DNA from: an uncultured Prevotella sp.
Lineage (GTDB): Bacteria; Bacteroidota; Bacteroidia; Bacteroidales; Bacteroidaceae
Reading direction: 5' to 3'
DNA length: 38,820 nucleotides
NCBI GenBank assembly: GCA_900553465.1
Contig: USDT01000026.1
Span: forward strand, 1 to 38,820
Below are positions 18,656-26,859 of this stretch, piece after piece (the stretch's first letter is position 1; each line of letters begins with the position of its first letter). The notes below the pieces were generated by a model, which was given only the letters and a program-made list of their open reading frames with translations, was not told the origin of the DNA and did no database searches. Both the position numbers and the translations under genes were made by a program.

Positions 18656-20929
18656 ATGAGGAGATTTTTTTTATTCACAGCTCTGTGTATTTGTACGATG
18701 TTGCAGACAAGAGCTGCCGACGAAGTGGATTATGTAAGCACACTTGTTGGTACGGCATCCAAGTTCGAACTTTCCACCGGTAATACTTATCCGGCCATAG
18801 CCATGCCCTGGGGTATGAATTTCTGGGTGCCCCAGACAGGAAAAATGGGCGACGGATGGACTTATGTCTATTGGGCCGATAAGATCCGTGGATTCAAACA
18901 GACTCATCAGCCCAGCCCGTGGATAAACGACTACGGTCAGTTCTCTGTGATGCCGGTTACGGGTGAGGCTGTGTTTGATGAGGAAAAACGTGCCTCATGG
19001 TTCTCACATAAGGCAGAAGTGGCACGTCCCTATTATTATAAAGTATATCTTGCCGATCATGATGTCACAGCCGAGCTGGCGCCGACAGAACGTGCAGTGG
19101 CCATGCGTTTCACCTTCCCGGAAACAGACAAGGCTTATATCGTGCTCGACGCTTTTGACAAAGGTTCGCATGCTGAGATCATTCCGTCGAAGAATATGAT
19201 TGTAGGCTACACCACGCGTAACAGCGGCGGTGTGCCGGATAACTTCAAAAACTACTTTGTACTCGTTTTTGACAAACCGTTCACTTACACCGCTGCCGTT
19301 GCTGACGGAAAAACAGACGCCTCTTCTTTAAGTTCAACGAGCAATCATTCCGGTGCTATCGTCGGCTTCAAGACAAAGCGTGGCGAACAGGTCAATGTAC
19401 GTGTGGCTTCGTCGTTCATAAGTCCCGAGCAGGCCATTCTCAACCTGAAGGAACTTGGTGATGACAATATTGATGAAATCTCTGCCCGTGGCCGTGTCCG
19501 TTGGAACGAGGTTCTGGGTCGTGTCGAGGTGGCCGACGGCAATATAGATCATCTCCGTACGTTCTATTCCTGCCTTTATCGTTCGGTTCTCTTCCCACGC
19601 AGTTTCTATGAGATAGATGCAGATGGCCGTGTGATGCACTACAGCCCTTACAACGGTAAGGTGTTGCCGGGTTACATGTTCACCGATACCGGTTTCTGGG
19701 ACACATTCCGCAGCCTTTTCCCATTCCTCAATCTGATGTATCCGTCGATGAATGTGAAGATGCAGGAAGGCCTTGTCAATGCATACAAGGAGAGCGGATT
19801 CCTGCCTGAGTGGGCCAGCCCCGGCCATCGCGGATGTATGGTGGGCAATAACTCTGCATCTGTTGTGGCCGATGCTTATCTTAAAGGTCTGCGCGGATAT
19901 GAAGCAGAAACGCTGTGGGAAGCAGTGAAGCATGGAGCCAATGCGGTTCATCCAAAGGTTTCATCAACGGGCCGTCTCGGTTTTGAAGAATACAACAAGT
20001 TGGGTTATGTGCCATGCGACAAGCACAGCCAGAGCGTCGCACGCACTCTCGAATATGCCTACGACGACTGGTGCATATACCGTTTCGGTAAAGCATTGGG
20101 CAAGTCTGATAAGGAATTAAAGCAATATTACAAGAACGCGATGAACTATAAGAACGTGTTCGACCATTCCTTCAATCTCATGCGTGGCAAGAAAGCCGAC
20201 GGCAGTTTTGAAACTCCTTTCGACCCGACAGCCTGGAGCCGCACCTTCACCGAAGGCGACAGCTGGCACTGGAGCTGGTGTGTCTTCCACGATCCACAGG
20301 GACTCATCAATCTGATGGGTGGAAAAGACGTGTTCAACAGCATGCTCGATTCTGTATTTGTTGTCTATCCCGACGTAAGCAGCCGTGGAATAATACACGA
20401 GATGCGCGAGATGCAGGTGATGAATATGGGTCAGTATGCCCACGGCAATCAGCCCATACAGCATATGATTTATCTTTATGCTTATTCGGGACAGCCTTGG
20501 AAAACGCAATACTGGATACGCGAGGCGATGGACAAACTCTATAATGCCAATCCAGACGGTTATTGCGGCGATGAGGATAACGGACAGACCTCGGCGTGGT
20601 ATGTGTTCTCGGCGTTGGGCTTCTATCCCGTTTGTCCTGGTTCCAACCAGTATGTGCTCGGTACGCCTTATTTCGACAAGGTGACGCTTCATCTTGAGAA
20701 CGGCAATACAATGACCGTCACAGCCGATGGCAACAGCCCGTCAAACCGCTATATAAACAGCATGACTCTCAATGGCAGCCCTTACACGAAGAATTATCTT
20801 ACACACGATGCTCTGATGCAGGGCGGCAATATTGTCTATACCATGTCGGCTGAACCCAACCGCAGCCGCGGCACGTCGGAGGCAGACTTTCCTTATTCAT
20901 TCACAAACGAAATAAACAAACTTAAATAA
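18656..20929 (+). CDS. GH92 family alpha-mannosidase (first)
   Basis: A 757-residue exported GH92 enzyme with a signal peptide ending around residue 21 and no lipobox. The N-terminal beta-sandwich begins VDYVSTLVGT. The (alpha/alpha)6 catalytic domain carries RTFTEGDSWHWSW with the likely acid Glu at 533, and CGDEDNGQTSAWYVFSALGF (637-656) with the acidic residues acting as base through water. GH92 enzymes are calcium-dependent, inverting exo-alpha-mannosidases acting on alpha-1,2, 1,3, 1,4, 1,6 or mannose-1-phosphate linkages; the linkage here is not determined. The next gene starts 21 bases downstream and is surely co-transcribed. Likely periplasmic, trimming mannosides imported by the SusCD pair. 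Confidence 0.95.
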   Translation: MRRFFLFTALCICTMLQTRAADEVDYVSTLVGTASKFELSTGNTYPAIAMPWGMNFWVPQTGKMGDGWTYVYWADKIRGFKQTHQPSPWINDYGQFSVMPVTGEAVFDEEKRASWFSHKAEVARPYYYKVYLADHDVTAELAPTERAVAMRFTFPETDKAYIVLDAFDKGSHAEIIPSKNMIVGYTTRNSGGVPDNFKNYFVLVFDKPFTYTAAVADGKTDASSLSSTSNHSGAIVGFKTKRGEQVNVRVASSFISPEQAILNLKELGDDNIDEISARGRVRWNEVLGRVEVADGNIDHLRTFYSCLYRSVLFPRSFYEIDADGRVMHYSPYNGKVLPGYMFTDTGFWDTFRSLFPFLNLMYPSMNVKMQEGLVNAYKESGFLPEWASPGHRGCMVGNNSASVVADAYLKGLRGYEAETLWEAVKHGANAVHPKVSSTGRLGFEEYNKLGYVPCDKHSQSVARTLEYAYDDWCIYRFGKALGKSDKELKQYYKNAMNYKNVFDHSFNLMRGKKADGSFETPFDPTAWSRTFTEGDSWHWSWCVFHDPQGLINLMGGKDVFNSMLDSVFVVYPDVSSRGIIHEMREMQVMNMGQYAHGNQPIQHMIYLYAYSGQPWKTQYWIREAMDKLYNANPDGYCGDEDNGQTSAWYVFSALGFYPVCPGSNQYVLGTPYFDKVTLHLENGNTMTVTADGNSPSNRYINSMTLNGSPYTKNYLTHDALMQGGNIVYTMSAEPNRSRGTSEADFPYSFTNEINKLK

Positions 20930-20950
20930 CAAACAAAATATCCAGACATT

Positions 20951-21874
20951 ATGAAACGTTGTTCTTTTCTATTCGTATTGCTGGCTGTAGCCTCTTTTGC
21001 ATGCGCCCAGTCGCTCTTTGTTGGTACTTACAACATCCGCAATCATAACAGTGGCGATGATGCTGCCGGCAATGTATGGTCAACACGTTGCAAGGTAATA
21101 TGCGACCAGGTGAATTTCGAGGATCCCGACATCTTCGGTACTCAGGAGGTGCTTCATGAGCAGTTGGGCGATCTCACCGATGCACTCGACGGTTACAAAT
21201 ACATCGGTGTCGGCCGTGATGACGGCAAGAAAGCCGGTGAGTATTCTGCCATTTTCTACAAGAAAGACCGTATCAAACTTCTCCGTAAGGGCAATTTCTG
21301 GCTTAACGAAACTCCAGATACTCCAAAACTCGGATGGGATGCAGCCTGCATTCGCATCTGCACATGGGGTGAGTTCCAGCAGAAAGATACTAAGTTCAAG
21401 TTCTATTATTTCAACCTTCACATGGACCATGTAGGTGTAGTGGCCCGTCGTGAGGGAGCGAAGCTCGTTGTGAAGAAGATAAAGGAGATAGCAAAGGGTG
21501 CTCCGGTAATTCTTACCGGCGATTTCAATGTCGATCAGAACGATGAGATATATGAGATATTCACCAAGTCAGGCATTCTCAAAGACTCTTATGAGTGCTG
21601 CCGTCTGCGTTTCGCTGAGAACGGAACTTTCAACTCGTTTGATTCAAATCTGAAGACAGACAGCCGCATCGACCATGTGTTTGTTTCTCCGGCGTTCGAT
21701 GTCGACCGCTATGGTGTACTCACAAATGCCTATTGGACGCCTGTTGCAGGTTCGGGAGACAATACGCTCAAAGGCAAGGACGCTCCTGCTGAAATAAGTT
21801 TCGGCAAATATGACCGTCGCACTCCGTCCGACCATTATCCTGTTTTTGTCAAGATGCGTTACAAAGGCAAATAA
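20951..21874 (+). CDS. Exported EEP-fold phosphatase/phosphodiesterase
   Basis: A 307-residue protein of the endonuclease/exonuclease/phosphatase superfamily with a signal peptide cleaved near ACAQ (20). The active-site blocks appear in order: GTYNIR (25-30), FGTQEV with the metal-binding Glu, NLHMDH, TGDFNVD, RIDHVFVS and the C-terminal PSDHYP. Exported members in mannan-degrading loci can remove phosphate from mannose phosphates (recalled from Bacteroides yeast-mannan loci). Coupling to GH92 makes a phosphorylated mannoside a reasonable substrate guess here, though not shown. A nuclease or sphingomyelinase-like role is the alternative. A strong terminator follows. Confidence 0.88.
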   Translation: MKRCSFLFVLLAVASFACAQSLFVGTYNIRNHNSGDDAAGNVWSTRCKVICDQVNFEDPDIFGTQEVLHEQLGDLTDALDGYKYIGVGRDDGKKAGEYSAIFYKKDRIKLLRKGNFWLNETPDTPKLGWDAACIRICTWGEFQQKDTKFKFYYFNLHMDHVGVVARREGAKLVVKKIKEIAKGAPVILTGDFNVDQNDEIYEIFTKSGILKDSYECCRLRFAENGTFNSFDSNLKTDSRIDHVFVSPAFDVDRYGVLTNAYWTPVAGSGDNTLKGKDAPAEISFGKYDRRTPSDHYPVFVKMRYKGK

Positions 21875-21897
21875 GCTGATTATAACATACTGATTAT

Positions 21898-21950
21898 TCC
21901 CGGATGCGGTGACGACATGCGTTATAGTCGTCCCTGTCCGGGATTTTCTT
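21898..21950 (+). terminator. Intrinsic terminator after GH92-EEP
   Basis: TCCCGGA/TCCGGGA (21898-21904 with 21937-21943) encloses a second stem GACGAC/GTCGTC (21911-21916 with 21927-21932). A TTTTCTTTTC tail follows. Confidence 0.85.
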
Positions 21951-22009
21951 TTCAGTAGAAATCCGGTGGTGATTTGTCGCAATCAGAAACAGCGGCTTCA
22001 GTCACGTAT

Positions 22010-22708
22010 CGGTGTTGTTGCTTTCAGCAGAAAGAGAAGCCATATGGGCCGTTTACAGATTTTCAGTAACCTGCGGTTTTCACGTCCGAGTTTTCTGTTC
22101 TACCCCAAAAAATAAGAGAGTATTTGCGTTCTGGTTTTCCTTCGGACACAAATACGCGAAAAATAAGAGTTTCTTTCAAAACTCTGTATATCAATAGCTT
22201 ACATCCGGAAGCGATTTTTTCGTCACACGAAATGCACCGTTTCGGCACGTGATATGGACCGTATCAGGGGCTGAAACACGCAATATCACACCCTGAAACA
22301 GACGAAACCGGAGGCTGATATGGGCATTATCGGAATGCAAGACGGATTATCCGCTATTCTCAAACAGGATATACTACAAGGCAGTTCGGACTGAAATGGG
22401 CTTTATAATACAGTATTTAACATTTCTTTACATCTCTTTTGCGATTTTATTTTGTCAAAAAAAGTCAAGAAAAACTGTAAGTACGTCGCCGGAGTTTTCT
22501 TTAAAAACACCGATATGAGGCATTGGCAAAAGCACGGGAAGTATATGTCCTTCTTGCGGTGAGGATTTATCTGTTGGGGCAATGTGGATTTATTGTTACG
22601 TGAACAGATACGCTTCACCGTATATTATACCTCGTGTTGTCCGGAATTTATCCTTCATACCGCGGCACTTCATGCATAAAACCTGTCCCCACAGAATTTC
22701 TACAGGGG
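22010..22708 (+). repeat. Long intergenic repeat, copy B
   Basis: About 700 bp, collinear with 31910-32605 and with the reverse complement of 1-460. It starts at a CGG-N-GTTGTNGCTTTC-like boundary. It includes the conserved GGGGTAGAACAGAAAACTC (minus strand), the 22-bp array and an A/T-rich TTGTCAAAAAAAGTCAAG segment. It ends in a small hairpin-like CCCC...AGAA-T-TTCT...GGGG block near 22686-22708. The copies are clearly diverged, so they are not recent duplicates. Confidence 0.88.
22228..22337 (+). repeat. 22-bp-period array, five units (inside copy B)
   Basis: Units start at 22228, 22250, 22272, 22294 and 22316, exactly 22 bases apart. They begin CGAAAT, TGATAT, TGAAAC, TGAAAC and TGATAT. 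The unit at 22250 has GTATCA and the unit at 22272 ATATCA about 10 bases after the first half-site, forming imperfect dyads. Confidence 0.88.
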
Positions 22709-22856
22709 CGATTTTCCGTTTTTATATTATTTTGTTAGAGATATGGCTTTTTACTGATAGTTGCAGACCTACTGCTTATAATGTTTTTAACTTTGATTCT
22801 TTGTTGTTTGTCATGGTTTGAGTCTGTTGTTATCCTGCCATTTATTCTGTATTAAT
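22709..22856. other. AT-rich spacer
   Basis: Nothing recognisable lies between the end of repeat copy B and the FecR remnant. Confidence 0.5.
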
Positions 22857-23074
22857 TTATCTTTGTTTCATTTTTTCTTTCAATTCCTCCCAGGCTCTTT
22901 CTGTCTTTATGTCCGGTATGTGTGATTTAGCCCAGTCGTTTTCCCACTTGTCGAAAATTATCTTGTTCTGTGCCGATTCCTTTATGAAATCAAGCACTCT
23001 CTGCTCCTCTTCGTCCGTTGCTTTGCCTTCGAAGTAAAGCAGTGCCAGTTTTTTATCAAATTGTCGTTCTGCAT
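22857..23074 (-). pseudogene. Frameshifted, truncated FecR-type anti-sigma remnant
   Basis: Directly downstream of the leftward ECF sigma gene. Beginning at an ATG (23072-23074) the codons read MQNDNLIK. They then leave frame at a run of six A residues (minus strand, 23049-23054); one more A would continue into KLALLYFEGKATDEEEQR and on to RAWEELKEKMKQR and a stop at 22857. The restored 72 residues match the N-terminal sigma-binding region of FecR anti-sigma factors. The membrane segment, FecR domain and C-terminal DUF4974-like domain (about 250 more residues) are absent. This looks like a decayed anti-sigma gene. A tuned homopolymer or a sequencing slip could explain the frameshift, but neither explains the missing C-terminus. 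Confidence 0.72.
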
Positions 23075-23200
23075 CTTATATTTTATAATCTATAACAACA
23101 GAACACGCTAATTCTTGCTTTTCATGGATAGATTTTTATTGTTTTTATTTATGTTTAACATTATCGGACAACAAACCGCATTTTTTTCTATATTATCATC

Positions 23201-23761
23201 TTATGAGTTATCCAACTGCTGTTTTATTGTTGTCATCGCAAGCTTCAGGTGTTTGTTCACGTTGTATAATGACATGCCGGTCTGTTCGGATATTTCTTTT
23301 TGTTTCAGATTTTGTTCTCTTGACATGATAAATATTTTCTTTGTCGTTTCCGGCATGCTGTTTATGGCAGTTTCAATATTGTGTTCCAATTCTTCTATTA
23401 TCATGTCCGAACTCTTTTCATATTCGAAGTCCTCGTTGTACAGTTTTTCTCCCGGGCATTTCTGCAGAATGTCTGATATGTGTTTCTTTATTATGAGTTC
23501 GTGTTTCATGTAGTTCAGACACAGATTCCTCACCATAGTGAACAACATTGATTTCAGTGATATGTCTTTCAGCTCACCGTGTTTTTCATACAATCGTATG
23601 AAACATTCCTGCACGAGGTCCTTGGCTGCTTCGTCGTCCTTCACGAATTTTATTGCATATCCGTAAAGTCGCGGATAGAACGTCGTGAACAAAAATCTCA
23701 TCGCTTGTTCGTCTCCACGGTTGATTAGGTCTATCACCGTTTGGTTTTCTGCGAATGTCAT
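23201..23761 (-). CDS. ECF RNA polymerase sigma factor (orphaned)
   Basis: 186 residues with sigma-70 region 2 (about 22-90: FTTFYPRLYGYAIKFVKDDEAAKDLVQECF, ... MLFTMVRNLCLNYMKH) and region 4 (about 130-182: INSMPETTKKIFIMSREQNLKQKEI and the helix-turn-helix EQTGMSLYNVNKHLKLAM). It is of the Bacteroidetes PUL-associated ECF type that normally pairs with FecR and a SusC carrying an STN domain. Here only a broken FecR stub follows and no SusC is adjacent. It is noticeably more AT- and Lys-rich than the neighbouring glycosidase genes. It may be unregulated, silent, or serve another locus in trans. Confidence 0.9.
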   Translation of the reverse strand: MTFAENQTVIDLINRGDEQAMRFLFTTFYPRLYGYAIKFVKDDEAAKDLVQECFIRLYEKHGELKDISLKSMLFTMVRNLCLNYMKHELIIKKHISDILQKCPGEKLYNEDFEYEKSSDMIIEELEHNIETAINSMPETTKKIFIMSREQNLKQKEISEQTGMSLYNVNKHLKLAMTTIKQQLDNS

Positions 23762-23859
23762 GTTTAAGTAGTTTTGTCGTAGTTTTGGTAGTCGTTCGGT
23801 TCTCGCCTTTTAGGGCAGTATGGTTTAAGTTCTCTTCTCTTTTTCCGGGTGAATTGTCT

Positions 23860-24112
23860 AAAAAAAAGACGTGGGGAAATCTACTCTCCGCTTATCCTGC
23901 GCACAGGCCTTCGCAATGCCTTCATCAGGGATAAGCAACGCAGTTAGCCCACGCCGTGATATATTCTACTCTAGCATGGCACGGGCCGTGGCCCGTGTCC
24001 ATTGAGTGAAAATACACCCGTCGTGAACGTTTCGTTGCCGCATCTTCCTGATAATCGTCCAAGTTTGCGAAGTTTGTACGCAGAAGATGACGTTCGTAAA
24101 CGTCCTTTTTTT
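23860..24112. ncRNA. Candidate structured RNA element, strand unresolved
   Basis: A 253-bp segment packed with stems: CGTGGG/CCCACG (23870-23875 with 23948-23953) enclosing GCTTATCC/GGATAAGC (23890-23897 with 23929-23936) and AGGC/GCCT (23905-23908 with 23918-23921). Next is an 11-bp stem ATGG+CACGGGC with GCCCGTG+CCAT (23976-24002, one bulge, CGTG loop). Then CATCTTC/GAAGATG (24041-24047 with 24083-24089) encloses TGCG/CGCA, and finally GACGTT-CGTA-AACGTC (24089-24104) precedes seven T residues. The minus strand ends in eight T residues at 23860-23867. No motif of RNase P RNA, tmRNA or SRP RNA is recognised. Confidence 0.55.
24089..24112 (+). terminator. Intrinsic terminator at the right end of the structured element
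   Basis: GACGTT-CGTA-AACGTC, then C and seven T residues (24106-24112). On the plus strand this is a textbook rho-independent terminator, about 330 bases upstream of the GH92 start. Confidence 0.75.
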
Positions 24113-24376
24113 CTGACAAAATCAACCCACCAGCCCATAACGGGCTAACTGAATCGGAAACAAAGGTAAAAAAAACAAATGTAAAAACAAAAAATGAGAG
24201 TTATTATTTGCCGTAATTTTATGATATGTTTTCATTAAGACCATATTTCGGGGAAATTGTAACATAAATGAGAACTTTTTGTATTCATATTTTTGATATA
24301 TGTGATATTTTTGTCCATATATCTCGTTTTTTTGACATGTCTTTGCACTAAAACTTTTTATGCAGCTTTTTTTTAG

Positions 24377-24384
24377 TATATTTG
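24377..24384 (+). promoter_or_regulatory. -7 promoter element for GH92-GH78
   Basis: TATATTTG matches TAnnTTTG, about 57 bases upstream of the preferred ATG. No good -33 TTG is found at the usual distance; the nearest TTTG is about 31 bases upstream. Confidence 0.5.
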
Positions 24385-24440
24385 CATGTCGCCGCGCCAT
24401 TCAGGAAGGCGTCGTATTACTATTTAGCCATTACCATATT

Positions 24441-26795
24441 ATGAAATTATCTTTCTTACATGTTTTTCGCGTTTCAGTCATGTCCGTTGTGGTCTTCATG
24501 CCTTCCGTGCTCATGGCTCAGGGTAGCCGTCCTGCCGATTCGGTCAATCCGTTCATCGGAGCCAGCACCAATGTCGATGCTGCCGGTGCCTATCACGGAC
24601 TGGGAAAGACCTTTCCCGGTGCCGCCACGCCTTTCGGTATGGTTCAGGTAAGCCCCAACACCATCACCGGTGGTGACAATGGTTCGGGCTACAGCTACGA
24701 ACATACCACCATAGAAGGCTTTGCCATGACTCAGATGAGCGGAGTGGGGTGGTATGGCGATCTCGGAAATTTCCTCGTCATGCCTACCACCGGAACCGGC
24801 ATAAAGACCATAGCCGGGACTGCCGACGGTTCGGTGCCGGGCTATCGCTCGCGCTATGACAAAAAGACTGAGACCGCCAGCGCCGGATACTATTCGTGTT
24901 TCCTCACCGATTACGGCATTCGTGCCGAGTGCACAGCCACACAACGCTGTGGCCTGTTGCGCTTCACCTATCCGGAGAACAATGCCTCGCGTATTCAGAT
25001 CGACCTAGCCCGTCGTGTCGGCGGCACCTCTACCGAGCAGTCGGTGCGCGTTGTCGACAGCCACACCATCGAGGGCTACATGGTCTGCACGCCTGAAGGT
25101 GGAGGCTGGGGCAACGGTGATGGCAAGGCACGCTATACTGTTTATTTTCACGCCCGCTTCAGTAAACCGCTCGAACATTACGGCTTCTGGACGGCCGATA
25201 TACCGTCCGACTGGTCGCGCAAGCGTGACGATGTGGTGAGCCGACGCTATCTTGAGCGTGTGGCAGCAGCCAGCATCGTGCGCGATACGGTAGCCATGAG
25301 CGGACGGCATATAGGCTTTTTCACCGAGTTTGCCACAAAAGAGGGCGAGCAGGTGGATATGAAGGTTGGTCTTTCGTTTGTCGATATTGAAGGAGCACGT
25401 CGCAATTTCGAGACTGAGGTTGCCCGTCTCAGTTTCGACAAGGCACACCGTCGCGCTGCCGACAGCTGGAACAAAGCCCTCTCGCGAATCAGTGTCGAGG
25501 GTGGAACGGCTGACGACCGCGCCGTGTTCTACACTGCGCTCTATCACACAATGATTGATCCGCGCACCTATGCCGACTGCGACGGCCGCTACGTTGGCGG
25601 CGACTACAAAATCCATTCTGCCGACGCAGGCTTCACAAAACGCACCATCTTCAGTGGCTGGGACGTATTCCGCTCGCAGTTTCCGCTCCAGACGCTCATC
25701 AATCCGCGCGTGGTCAGCGACATGATCAATTCGCTTACAAGTCTCGCCCGTGAAAGCGGCAACGGCTATTACGAACGCTGGGAGATGCTCAATGCATATT
25801 CCGGATGCATGCTTGGCAATCCGGCCATACCCGTGATGGCCGATGCCTGGGCCAAGGGCATACGCACATGGGATGCCGACGAAGCCTACCGCTACGCTGT
25901 GGCCACTACAAAGAAGTTCGGCAACGGTACTCTTGGTTATACTCCCGGAGGCCAATGTCTGTCCTACACACTTGAATATGCTTACGCCGACTGGTGCTTG
26001 GGACGCATGGCGGAAATGCTCGGCCGTCCCGAAGAGGCTGCTAAATCCTACACCGCCGCACAGGCTTACCGTAACATTTTCGACCCAGAAAAAGGTTGGT
26101 TCCGTCCGCGTGAGGCTGACGGTTCGTGGCAACCGTGGCCCGAGGAAGGCCGGTTGAAGGAGTGGTATGGCTGTGTTGAGTGCAACCCTTTGCAGCAGGG
26201 ATGGTTCGTACCGCATGATCCTGACGGCATGACAGAACTCATGGGAGGCCGCGATAAAGTGATAGCCGATCTCAACGATATGTTCGAACGCACACCCGAC
26301 AACATGATGTGGAACCTCTATTACAATCATGCCAACGAGCCGGTTCACTTTGTTCCATATCTTTTCAACCGCATAGGTGCGCCGTGGCTCACGCAGAAAT
26401 GGACACGCCACATCTGTCGCAAGGCTTACTCCAACAAGGTGGAAGGACTCTGTGGCAACGAGGACGTGGGGCAGATGTCGGCATGGTACGTGCTTTCGGC
26501 CATCGGTTTGCATCAGTATTGTCCCGGAGACACACGTGTGGAGATAACCTCACCGGTGTTCGATAAAGTAACTGTGCAGCTCGACAGCGACTATTACTGC
26601 GGCCGCCGATTTGTCATAAAAGCTGTTGACAATTCGCCAGAGAATATCTACATACAGCGTGCTGAGTTGAACGGCAAGCCTCTCGACGTATGTCATATCG
26701 ACTTCAGCGACATCACTGCCGGTGGTGAACTCGTGCTCTACATGGGCCCGCAGCCCAACAAGAACTTCGGTACTGCCGACACTGCAAGCCGCTGA
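24441..26795 (+). CDS. GH92 family alpha-mannosidase (second)
   Basis: About 784 residues. The frame opens at 24360, but the ATG at 24441 yields a good signal peptide ending near LMAQ, and the upstream codons contain the promoter. The N-terminal GH92 domain starts SVNPFIGASTNVDAAGAYHG. The catalytic domain carries GCVECNPLQQGWFVPHD with the likely acid Glu at 580, and CGNEDVGQMSAWYVLSAIGL (671-690). The region around the acid differs from the first GH92 (TEGDSW), so the two paralogues probably cleave different mannosidic linkages (inference). The GH78 gene follows after 64 bases and is likely co-transcribed. Confidence 0.94.
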   Translation: MKLSFLHVFRVSVMSVVVFMPSVLMAQGSRPADSVNPFIGASTNVDAAGAYHGLGKTFPGAATPFGMVQVSPNTITGGDNGSGYSYEHTTIEGFAMTQMSGVGWYGDLGNFLVMPTTGTGIKTIAGTADGSVPGYRSRYDKKTETASAGYYSCFLTDYGIRAECTATQRCGLLRFTYPENNASRIQIDLARRVGGTSTEQSVRVVDSHTIEGYMVCTPEGGGWGNGDGKARYTVYFHARFSKPLEHYGFWTADIPSDWSRKRDDVVSRRYLERVAAASIVRDTVAMSGRHIGFFTEFATKEGEQVDMKVGLSFVDIEGARRNFETEVARLSFDKAHRRAADSWNKALSRISVEGGTADDRAVFYTALYHTMIDPRTYADCDGRYVGGDYKIHSADAGFTKRTIFSGWDVFRSQFPLQTLINPRVVSDMINSLTSLARESGNGYYERWEMLNAYSGCMLGNPAIPVMADAWAKGIRTWDADEAYRYAVATTKKFGNGTLGYTPGGQCLSYTLEYAYADWCLGRMAEMLGRPEEAAKSYTAAQAYRNIFDPEKGWFRPREADGSWQPWPEEGRLKEWYGCVECNPLQQGWFVPHDPDGMTELMGGRDKVIADLNDMFERTPDNMMWNLYYNHANEPVHFVPYLFNRIGAPWLTQKWTRHICRKAYSNKVEGLCGNEDVGQMSAWYVLSAIGLHQYCPGDTRVEITSPVFDKVTVQLDSDYYCGRRFVIKAVDNSPENIYIQRAELNGKPLDVCHIDFSDITAGGELVLYMGPQPNKNFGTADTASR

Positions 26796-26859
26796 GCCTC
26801 TGCCGGAATGTCCCGTCCGCTTTATAATAAAGAGAAATAAAGGATTATAACACATAAGG

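Larger units (their letters stand above)
23762..24440. other. Divergent intergenic region holding the structured element
   Basis: Between the leftward sigma gene and the rightward GH92. It contains the structured element at 23860-24112, a small AGCCC/GGGCT hairpin at 24132-24146, an AT-rich stretch at about 24165-24370, and a -7 element at 24377-24384. Confidence 0.7.

Noticed and set aside
18412..18678. Minus-strand 88-codon frame with a lipoprotein-like start
   Set aside because: It overlaps the GH92 start, runs antisense through the terminator and promoter of the GH92 operon, and lacks any family resemblance after the signal-like stretch.
22228..22337. 22-bp array as a CRISPR
   Set aside because: Units abut directly with no unique spacers, repeats are degenerate, and no cas genes are present.
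23860..24112. RNase P RNA, tmRNA, 6S RNA or retron ncRNA
   Set aside because: I do not see the conserved GAGGAAAGUCC-type core, a tmRNA tag frame, the long 5'/3' duplex of 6S RNA, or a neighbouring reverse transcriptase.
23925..24125. 66-codon minus-strand frame inside the structured element
   Set aside because: It starts at a non-ATG codon, spans several perfect stems and has no recognisable domain; the stems explain the sequence better.
25005..26513. Long antisense frame (about 500 codons) within the second GH92 gene
   Set aside because: Its sequence is a low-plausibility mirror of a GC-rich codon pattern; the sense strand has clear GH92 motifs. Similar antisense frames in the GH95 gene (9193-10410) and Spm-like gene (6622-7473) are rejected for the same reason.
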